In this document: positions 58,065-64,000 of the stretch, piece by piece
How positions within the stretch are numbered: position 1 is the first letter of the stretch
Layout of the letters: every line of letters begins with the position of its first letter
Made by a program: the position numbers and the translations under genes
Origin: Catenulispora yoronensis
GTDB taxonomy: Bacteria > Actinomycetota > Actinomycetes > Streptomycetales > Catenulisporaceae
Assembly: GCF_039531695.1 (NCBI RefSeq)
Contig: NZ_BAAAQN010000009.1
Location: 62,001-126,000 of the forward strand
Length of the DNA: 64,000 nt
Direction of reading: 5' to 3'
Notes under the pieces: generated by a model
Seen by the model: the letters and a program-made list of their open reading frames with translations, nothing else
Told to the model about the DNA's origin: nothing
Databases searched by the model: none

Positions 58065-59054
58065 GTGCTTGAGTCATTCGGCTTCAGCGAACTGGGCGAG
58101 TCGGTCTACCTGGCGATGATGCGCGAGCCCGACGCGGGCGTCGCGGAGCTGGCCCGGCGGGTCGGCGTCGAGGCGAGCGCGGTCGAGCAGGCGCTGGCCG
58201 AGCTGGCCGAGTTGGCGCTGCTGCGCGGCGCCGTCCGCGGCGAGCCGGTGCCCGCCGAGCCGCTCGGCATGGAGCGCGGCCTGGAGACGCTGCGGCGCCT
58301 GCACCAGGCCGAGGCGCTGTTGCGGGCCGCGCAGCACACCACTTCGCGCGCCGTGCTCGTCGGCCTGATCGGCGACATCCTCCAGGACGCCGACCGCGTG
58401 CCCGCCGAGCGGCGCGGCGAGCTGCTCGGGGTCGACGACGTCCGGCACCGGGTGGCACAGGCCATGGCCGGCGCCGGCCACGAGGTGCTGGCCGTGGTGC
58501 CCGGCGGGGGCCAGGGCCGGCGGTCCTCGACGGCCGGTCAGCCGCTGGACGCCGAGCTGCTCGGCCGCGGCGTCCGGATGCGCTACATCTGCTCGGCCGG
58601 CCGCCGCCACGACGCGGCGACCCTGGACTACGCGGGCTGGCTGACGCGGCACGGCGGTGAGATCCGGACCGTGGCCGCGATGCCGTTGCAGATGATCGTG
58701 GTGGACGGCAAGACCGCCGTCGTCTCGCTGGATCCGTCCTCGGCCACGGCCAGCGCGGCGGTCCTGCACGACGTCGGCGTCGATCTCATGGCCGCGCTGT
58801 TCGAGACGATGTGGGAGTCCGCGACCCCGCTGCGCGGCTCGCGCGCGCCGGAGGCGGTCGTGCTGTCCGAGCTGGAGAACGAGGTCCTGCGGTTCCTGGC
58901 CGAGGGCGGCACGGACGAGATGATCGCGCGCCGGCTGGGGGTGTCGAGCAGGCATATCAGACGTCTGGCGAACCGGCTGATGCAGCGGCTCGGGGCCAGG
59001 AGCCGGTTCGAGGCCGGGGTCAAGGCGAGCCAGAACGGCTGGCTCACCTCATGA
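58065..59054 (+). CDS. TrmB/LuxR-like regulator
   Basis: 329 residues from the GTG at 58065, 5 bp after a GGGGG ribosome site. N-terminal wHTH of TrmB type (LGESVYLAMMREPDAGVAEL ... ASAVEQALAELAELALL), a central domain with PLD-like strands (GVRMRYICSAGRRHD, MPLQMIVVDGKTAVVSLDP), and a C-terminal LuxR HTH (LSELENEVLRFLAEGGTDEM ... SSRHIRRLANRLMQRLG). This TrmB-LuxR combination is common in actinobacteria. The stop overlaps the next start (ATGA). Confidence 0.88.
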   Translation: MLESFGFSELGESVYLAMMREPDAGVAELARRVGVEASAVEQALAELAELALLRGAVRGEPVPAEPLGMERGLETLRRLHQAEALLRAAQHTTSRAVLVGLIGDILQDADRVPAERRGELLGVDDVRHRVAQAMAGAGHEVLAVVPGGGQGRRSSTAGQPLDAELLGRGVRMRYICSAGRRHDAATLDYAGWLTRHGGEIRTVAAMPLQMIVVDGKTAVVSLDPSSATASAAVLHDVGVDLMAALFETMWESATPLRGSRAPEAVVLSELENEVLRFLAEGGTDEMIARRLGVSSRHIRRLANRLMQRLGARSRFEAGVKASQNGWLTS

Positions 59055-60043
59055 GGGCCCTGATGGGCAGCCGGTATTGGGCGGTGGGCTCCCTCCTCGT
59101 GGCGGGGCTTGTCGCCGGTCTGGTCGGGACGCTGCTCATCCGGAGGACGCCGCCGGCCTCGGCGTCGTCCTACGGCTGCTTCGGGACCGAGGACGGCTGC
59201 TCCGACTTGGGCTCTCCGCAGTTCACCATGCAGACGGTCGCCGGCCTGGTCGTGGGCGCGTTGCTGGCGGGCGCGTTGTTCTGGCTGGCCTGTCTGCCTT
59301 CGCCGACTCGGCCGCTGGTCGCGTCCGCCGTCGTCGTTCTCCTCGTCGGCGTGTTCTACGCCGGTCTGCTGTGGGCGGTGCCGGTCCGCTACGGACGGAT
59401 GCCGGACGGACCTGCGTGGTGGCCGGCGGCGCTTGCGGTACCGGTGACGTTCGTTCTCATCGGTCTGATGCGGAAGGGTGCGGCGCCACGGACCACCCAG
59501 CTGCTCGTCCCACTCGTGATCGCGACCGCGCTGGTCGGCGTCGTCAGGCTGCACACCGTCTGGCACGACGACGAGGTCCGCACCGAGATCGCCCGGCTTC
59601 CGGCGCCCGCCGAGGTCCCGACGCTGGCGGGCTGGCATGTCGTCGACACCTTCATCGGCTTCGACCCCGCGGTTCCGATGGAGAACCGGAGCCATCTCAC
59701 CGTCATCCTGGCCACCGATGACCCGCCGGCGGACGCGCAGCACCCGAATCCCGCGACGCGCTGGCTGGTGCTGACCACGGCCATGGAGACCGCGTCCGAT
59801 CCGCAGGGCCCGCCCGCCGCCTGCACCGCCAACTGCGTTTCGGACGGCCCCGGCCGCTGGTTCAGCCACGCGGACGACCGGCCGAACGACTTCACCGTCT
59901 ATGTCCGGCGCGGCACCGCCACGACGACTATCAGTGGCCTTAATCACGACACTGACGTCGACACACTGCGGCGCGCCGCGGACTCCTTGCGCCCGACGAC
60001 GGCGGACGCGATCGCGCGGACCATGCGCGGCCACTTCCCCTGA
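59051..60043 (+). CDS. Membrane protein coupled to the TrmB/LuxR-like regulator, unknown
   Basis: 330 residues. Five hydrophobic segments in the first 175 (WAVGSLLVAGLVAGLVGTLL, VAGLVVGALLAGALFWLACL, LVASAVVVLLVGVFYAGLLW, WWPAALAVPVTFVLIGLM, LVPLVIATALVGVVRLH), then a 150-residue extracytoplasmic domain (DEVRTEIARLPAPAEVPTLA ... TTISGLNHDTDVDTLRRAAD). Cys pairs GCFGTEDGC and ACTANC. Start codon overlaps the regulator stop, so one transcript. Function unknown; may be a sensor or effector for the regulator. Confidence 0.8.
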   Translation: MRALMGSRYWAVGSLLVAGLVAGLVGTLLIRRTPPASASSYGCFGTEDGCSDLGSPQFTMQTVAGLVVGALLAGALFWLACLPSPTRPLVASAVVVLLVGVFYAGLLWAVPVRYGRMPDGPAWWPAALAVPVTFVLIGLMRKGAAPRTTQLLVPLVIATALVGVVRLHTVWHDDEVRTEIARLPAPAEVPTLAGWHVVDTFIGFDPAVPMENRSHLTVILATDDPPADAQHPNPATRWLVLTTAMETASDPQGPPAACTANCVSDGPGRWFSHADDRPNDFTVYVRRGTATTTISGLNHDTDVDTLRRAADSLRPTTADAIARTMRGHFP

Positions 60044-60290
60044 CCTGCGCCTTTCGAACGCGGTGTGAACGCTGCGCGGCCGGGACCGCGCCCGCGCGGT
60101 GTCGCGCGTCTGAAATTCTTCTTCAGCCGGGAAGCGACCCTGGCCGGACGCGGCTGCCTCGGTTACGGTGCCGATAGAAAAGTTGGCCAGACAACTTCGT
60201 GTTCGCTGGCCGACGTGGATCCGTTCATCGGGCCCGGATCTCCTGTCAACCTCCCGTCGTTCGCCCCACGCTGAACGGAAGGATCCCGCT

Positions 60291-62135
60291 GTGTTCCATC
60301 TGTCCCTTCGCCATGCCGCCAGAGGCGGCAGGAGCGCGCTGATCGCCTCGACCGCCTTGGCGGCGCTGGCCGCCGGAAACCTGTCGGTGGCCGTGGCCGC
60401 GCCGGCCCGCGCGGCGACCGTGACGAGTGGCAACCTGCTCGTCGACGCCGGCGCCGAGAGTGCTGCCCAGTGCTCGTCGAACGGCTTGGACGGCATGACG
60501 ATGCCGGGCTGGACGATCGCCGCGGGGGAGCCGAACGCTGTGTGCTACGGCGCTCCGAACGGCTACCCCACCGCCACCACTCCCGGTTCGCCCAACCGGG
60601 CGAAGCAGTTCTTCACCGGCGGCGCGACGGGCAACTCGGACCTGTCGCAGGTCGTTGACGTCTCCTCGGCGGCGTCAGCCGTCGACGGCGGCACCGTCCC
60701 CTTCACCCTCGGCGGCTGGCTCGGCGGCTATGCGGGCCAGAACGACCGCGTGGGCCTGACCGCGACCTTCCGCAACGCCGCCGGAGCCACGGTCGGCACC
60801 GCGAACATCGCCGCGGTGACCAACACCGACCGGGGCAACACCACCGAGTTCCTCCAGCGGTCGGCGACCGGGACGCTCCCGGCCGGGACCCGCTCCATCA
60901 AGGTGGATCTGGTCTTCACCTGGACTGCGGGCGACACCACGGACGGCTACGCCGACGACGTGTCGCTGAGTGTGGGCGCGAGCGTGCCGACGCCGACGCT
61001 GACCGCTCCGGCGTCCTCGGTGCCCGGCTTCGACCATGTCTTCGTCGTCTACATGGAGAACGAGGACTACTCCGGCATCATCGGCAACACGTCGAAGGCT
61101 CCTTACATCAACAGCCTGCTCTCGCAGGGCACCTCGCTGAGCCAGGCGTACGCCACCACCCATCCGTCCGACCCGAACTACGTCGCGCTGGCCGCCGGCG
61201 GCCTGTACGGACTGCACGACAACAGCGTCGGCACCACCACGATCAACGCCCCGCACCTCGGCAACAGCGTCGACAGCGCGGGCAAGACGTGGAAGGCGTA
61301 CGTGGAGAACGAGAACGGCAACTGCGACTACTCCTCGCACGGCTACTACGCGCCGGACGACGTGCCGTTCACCTACTTCCAGAACTTCAAGTCCGACAAG
61401 TCCGCGACCGGCTACTGCGCCCAGCACGATCAGCCGCTCACCCGGATGACGACCGATCTCGCCGCCGCCTCCACTACGCCGAACTTCGTCTGGTTCGAGC
61501 CGGACGACTGCGACGACATGGAGTCCTGCGGCATCACCGCCGGCGACAACTGGCTGAAGGCCACGCTGCCGACGATCTTCAACTCCCCGGCCTGGACACA
61601 GCAGAAGTCGCTGCTGATCCTCACCTGGGACGAGGGCGCGACCAAGGCTTACGGCCCGAACTACCCGAACCGGATCCCGACGCTGCTGCTCGGATCGCAG
61701 AACACGGTGAAGGCCGGATACACCAGCTCGCAGCGCACCGACCAGTACGGCCTGCTGCGTACAGTCGACCGGGCGCTCGGCCTGGCTCCGCTGACGAACA
61801 ACGACGCGTACGCGGCGACGGTGAACGACGCGTGGGGCCAGAACACGAGCGTCTCGACGCTGACGACTGGCACGCCGAGCGTGGCGAACGGCTCGCAGAT
61901 CACCTTCTCGTACAGCACCCCGGCGGCCACGAACAGCGCGAAGAACTGGATCGGCTTCTACAAGCCGAGCGACACGCCGGGCGTGCAGAGCTCCACGGCG
62001 TGGCAGTACACGCCGGGGACCAGCGGGACGGCCACGTTCACCGCCAACTATGGGGCGGGGACGTACAAGGTCTATTACTTCAGCAACGACGGCTATACGG
62101 TGCTTGCCGGTCCTGTCACCGTCACGCTGACGTAG
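60291..62135 (+). CDS. Secreted phosphoesterase (AcpA/phospholipase C family), three-domain
   Basis: 614 residues from the GTG at 60291 (GGAAGGA upstream). Signal peptide ending APARAATVT. Residues about 45-230 form a beta-rich jelly-roll-like domain (SGNLLVDAGAESAAQCSSNG ... TWTAGDTTDGYADDVSL); about 240-520 is the phosphoesterase domain (DHVFVVYMENEDYSGIIGNT, TTHPSDPNYVALAAGGLYG, FEPDDCDDMESCGITAGDNW, LLILTWDEGA) with metal-binding Asp/Glu; the last 90 residues are an Ig-like module (SVANGSQITFSYSTPA ... YKVYYFSNDGYTVLAG). Probably an extracellular acid phosphatase or phospholipase used for phosphate scavenging. Confidence 0.88.
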   Translation: MFHLSLRHAARGGRSALIASTALAALAAGNLSVAVAAPARAATVTSGNLLVDAGAESAAQCSSNGLDGMTMPGWTIAAGEPNAVCYGAPNGYPTATTPGSPNRAKQFFTGGATGNSDLSQVVDVSSAASAVDGGTVPFTLGGWLGGYAGQNDRVGLTATFRNAAGATVGTANIAAVTNTDRGNTTEFLQRSATGTLPAGTRSIKVDLVFTWTAGDTTDGYADDVSLSVGASVPTPTLTAPASSVPGFDHVFVVYMENEDYSGIIGNTSKAPYINSLLSQGTSLSQAYATTHPSDPNYVALAAGGLYGLHDNSVGTTTINAPHLGNSVDSAGKTWKAYVENENGNCDYSSHGYYAPDDVPFTYFQNFKSDKSATGYCAQHDQPLTRMTTDLAAASTTPNFVWFEPDDCDDMESCGITAGDNWLKATLPTIFNSPAWTQQKSLLILTWDEGATKAYGPNYPNRIPTLLLGSQNTVKAGYTSSQRTDQYGLLRTVDRALGLAPLTNNDAYAATVNDAWGQNTSVSTLTTGTPSVANGSQITFSYSTPAATNSAKNWIGFYKPSDTPGVQSSTAWQYTPGTSGTATFTANYGAGTYKVYYFSNDGYTVLAGPVTVTLT

Positions 62136-62189
62136 CCACTGAGACCGGCGGTCGCCTGGCGTCTCGGTGCCGGAGGCGGCTCTGACAGC

Positions 62190-62223
62190 CTGTGAGCCCC
62201 TGGCTTTCGCAGGGGGCTCACAG
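62190..62223. terminator. Terminator between phosphoesterase and methyltransferase genes
   Basis: CTGTGAGCCCC (62190-62200)/GGGGCTCACAG (62213-62223), loop of 12, between convergent genes. Followed by GTCTTGGT-type octamer repeats (about 62226-62260) that supply T residues. Confidence 0.75.
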
Positions 62224-62276
62224 GCGTCTTAGTGTCTTGGTGTCTTGGCGTCTTGGCGGTTGGCAGGTTCGCCGAG

Positions 62277-63083
62277 CTAGACCTCCACCGGCTTCCGCCC
62301 GACGCCGCAGATCTGAGGCAGCGTCCTGCCGTCCGGCGCGTCCGTCCGCCACAGCTCGCACGGCACCACGCCGGGCTCGACGATCTCCAGTCCGTCCAGG
62401 AAGTCCGCGACCTGCTGCCGGGTCCGAAGCTTCAGCGGGGCGACGGTCCGGGTGTAGGTCTCGACGGCCGTGTCTATCCGCTCGGTGTTCTCCGACGTGT
62501 CGGCGGCGTGCGAGATCGCGAGGAAGCTTCCCGGCGGCATGGCGTCGCGGTAGGCGGCGACCAGCGCGCCGGCCTCGTCGTCGTCCGGGACGAAGTGCAG
62601 AACGGCGCTCATCAGGATCGCGATCGGCTCGCCGAGGTCCAGCAGGAGCAGGCGCTGGACCTCGGGGTCGTCCAGGATCGCCTTCGGGTCGCGGAGATCG
62701 GCGTTGAGCACCGCGGTGCGGTCGTTGCCCTCCAGGATCTTGCGGGCATGGCCGACGGCGGTCGGGTCGTTGTCCACGTACACCACGCGGGCGGTGGGAT
62801 CCACGGCCTGGGCGATCTCGTGGACGTTGCCGTTCGTCGGGATGCCGGACCCGAGGTCGAGGAAGTAGCGGACGCCGGCGTCGGCCAGGAACTGCACGCA
62901 GCGGCCCAGGAAATCCCGGTTCACACGCAGCACCGCGGGCAGCTCGGGCATCGAGGCCACCACCTTCGCGGCCGCCTCGCGGTCGGCCGGGAAGTTGTGC
63001 GTGCCCCCCAGGTGATAGTCGTAGATGCGCGCGATGCTGGGCCGGTGGATGTCCACCTCGGCCGGGACCCACTCTTCCGTCAT
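62277..63083 (-). CDS. DUF574-family SAM-dependent methyltransferase
   Basis: 268 residues from the ATG at 63083, with GAGGAC 7 bp upstream (a GTG at 63095 overlaps the previous stop and is an alternative). Typical start PSIARIYDYHLGGTHNFPADREAAAKV, SAM-binding FLDLGSGIPTNGNVHEIAQ, VVYVDNDPTAVGHAR and late PCELWRTD. The family (PF04672-type) is abundant in actinomycetes, often beside SpoIIE/ATP-binding regulators as here; substrates are unknown. Confidence 0.93.
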   Translation of the reverse strand: MTEEWVPAEVDIHRPSIARIYDYHLGGTHNFPADREAAAKVVASMPELPAVLRVNRDFLGRCVQFLADAGVRYFLDLGSGIPTNGNVHEIAQAVDPTARVVYVDNDPTAVGHARKILEGNDRTAVLNADLRDPKAILDDPEVQRLLLLDLGEPIAILMSAVLHFVPDDDEAGALVAAYRDAMPPGSFLAISHAADTSENTERIDTAVETYTRTVAPLKLRTRQQVADFLDGLEIVEPGVVPCELWRTDAPDGRTLPQICGVGRKPVEV

Positions 63084-63091
63084 TGCCGTCC

Positions 63092-64000
63092 TCACTGCTC
63101 GCGGCCGCCGCTGCTGAGGCTCGGGCGGTCGCCGTCGGCCGGGCCGGCGCCGTCGAGTTCGAACCAGACCACCTTGCCGTCGTCGGTCCGGCTGTACCCC
63201 CAGCGGTCCGCCAGCGCGGCGACGATGCCGAGGCCGCGCCCGGACTCGCTGAGCGTGTCAGGGTACTTCCTCGCCGGGAGTTTGTGCGCGTCGTCGTAGA
63301 CCTCGCACGTCAGGTTGCCGGTGCGGATCAGCCGGACGGTGACCGGCCGGGAAGCGTAGCCGCACGTGTTGGCGACGAGTTCGCCGACCAGCGCCTCGGC
63401 CGCCGCGGACAGCCGGACCAGGCCCCAGTCCGCCAGCCGGCGGCGGACCAGGCGGCGGGCCTGCCCGGCGGCCTGCGGCACCGGTTCCAGCGACCAGCTG
63501 GCCACCTGGTCCTCCGGGATGCCGGAGAAGGAGGCCATGACCAGGGCGGCGTCGTCGTCCCGGGGCGCCGTCGTCAGCACCCGCACCACCGCGTCGCACG
63601 CCTGCTCCAGCGGCGACCGGACGCCGGTGACCAGGGTGCACAGCGCCCGCAGCCCGTCGCCGACCTCCCGGGACCGGGTCTCGACCAGGCCGTCGGTGCA
63701 CAGCACCAGCGTGGTGCCGTCCGGGATGCGCAGCTGCACGGTCTCGAAGCTGTGGCCGCCGACGCCGATCGGGATGCCGCAGGGGATGTCCGCCAGGGTC
63801 GCGCGCCGGCCGGGGACCGCCAGGATCGGCGGTATGTGGCCGGCGTTGGCGACGGAGAACACGCGGGTCACGCGGTCGTAGATCCCGTACAGGCAGGTGG
63901 CCAGGTGGGTGTCGGACAGCCGGCGCGCGCACTCGTCCAGCTGCCACAGCACTTCGTCCGGCGGCAGGCCCAGATGGGCCAGCGTCTGCACCGCGGTCCG
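63092..64000 (-). CDS. SpoIIE-type PP2C phosphatase with HATPase domain (5' end outside window)
   Basis: C-terminal 302 residues; the frame is open to base 64000. The visible part begins in the PP2C/SpoIIE phosphatase domain (LYGIYDRVTRVFSVANAGHI, GTTLVLCTDGLVETRSREVG, RDDDAALVM) and ends with an RsbW-like ATPase (ADWGLVRLSAAAEALVGELV, ESGRGLGIVAALADRWGYSR). Such proteins act in anti-sigma/anti-anti-sigma partner switching or as stand-alone signalling enzymes. Stop lies just upstream of the methyltransferase start, so both are likely co-expressed. Confidence 0.92.
   Translation of the reverse strand, partial: RTAVQTLAHLGLPPDEVLWQLDECARRLSDTHLATCLYGIYDRVTRVFSVANAGHIPPILAVPGRRATLADIPCGIPIGVGGHSFETVQLRIPDGTTLVLCTDGLVETRSREVGDGLRALCTLVTGVRSPLEQACDAVVRVLTTAPRDDDAALVMASFSGIPEDQVASWSLEPVPQAAGQARRLVRRRLADWGLVRLSAAAEALVGELVANTCGYASRPVTVRLIRTGNLTCEVYDDAHKLPARKYPDTLSESGRGLGIVAALADRWGYSRTDDGKVVWFELDGAGPADGDRPSLSSGGREQ

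Noticed and set aside
60201..60266. PHO-box-like 11-mers (GTTCGCTGGCC, GTTCATCGGGC) before the phosphoesterase
   Set aside because: Spacing of 22 bp fits the 11-bp PhoP repeat period and the gene context is right, but only one unit resembles the consensus well; too weak to call.

Overview
The window is high-GC actinobacterial DNA, most likely from a filamentous, sporulating actinomycete of the Streptomyces/Catenulispora type. Evidence: a near-canonical BldM (a developmental regulator of that group), a WhiB-family protein, a CIRCE-controlled groES-groEL with a His-rich GroEL tail, a GuaB/GuaB3 pair, WXG100 proteins, large LuxR (LAL) and SARP/AfsR-type regulators, a DUF574 methyltransferase beside a SpoIIE-type phosphatase, frequent GTG starts and long antisense ORFs. 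The genus is inference only.

Bases 1-9400 are a conserved core: end of tsaD, a small unknown gene, a lipoprotein deacetylase, groES-groEL, WhiB (minus), a disordered protein, bldM, guaB, guaB3. The order matches the tsaD-groES-groEL1-whiB3-sigD-guaB2-guaB3 neighbourhood of mycobacteria, but no sigD is present. Bases 9400-18700 are housekeeping: glpD, glutathione peroxidase, an SDR, a lipoprotein, a succinate-semialdehyde dehydrogenase behind a structured leader, a WXG100 pair, a chorismate mutase behind a Phe/Tyr leader-peptide attenuator, a small unknown gene, a hotdog thioesterase and tRNA-Arg(CCG).

Bases 18700-22670, just after the tRNA, look acquired: visibly richer in A+T, with a compact unknown operon (coiled-coil protein, ECF-like sigma factor, 30-codon mini-ORF, 282-aa unknown protein) followed by 1.3 kb of decayed DNA holding an integrase-like fragment. 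This operon is a leading candidate for an undescribed system.

Bases 22670-53400 are accessory chromosome: a SigE-type sigma factor with a duplicated-domain membrane partner, a glycosyltransferase, a GH15 trehalase-type enzyme, a HAD hydrolase, a TetR/SDR divergent pair with twin operators, two LAL regulators, an orphan type II thioesterase, a self-regulated winged-helix/membrane-protein pair, an ABC exporter divergent from a DesKR-type two-component system, a large membrane protein with a C-terminal helix-hairpin-helix region, a SARP-NB-ARC regulator with a possible frameshift, a MarR/SDR divergent pair with twin operators, and secreted BNR and PQQ propeller proteins. Short tandem repeats of 7, 8, 11 and 15 bp lie in or near intergenic DNA.

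Bases 53600-60050 form a cluster of small secreted proteins, including two paralogues of an unrecognised four-Cys family, a C-terminally anchored surface protein, a stand-alone LuxR HTH protein ending in CHKC, and a TrmB/LuxR-like regulator coupled to a membrane protein. This is the second candidate system. The window ends with a three-domain secreted phosphoesterase, a DUF574 methyltransferase and the C-terminal part of a SpoIIE/HATPase protein.
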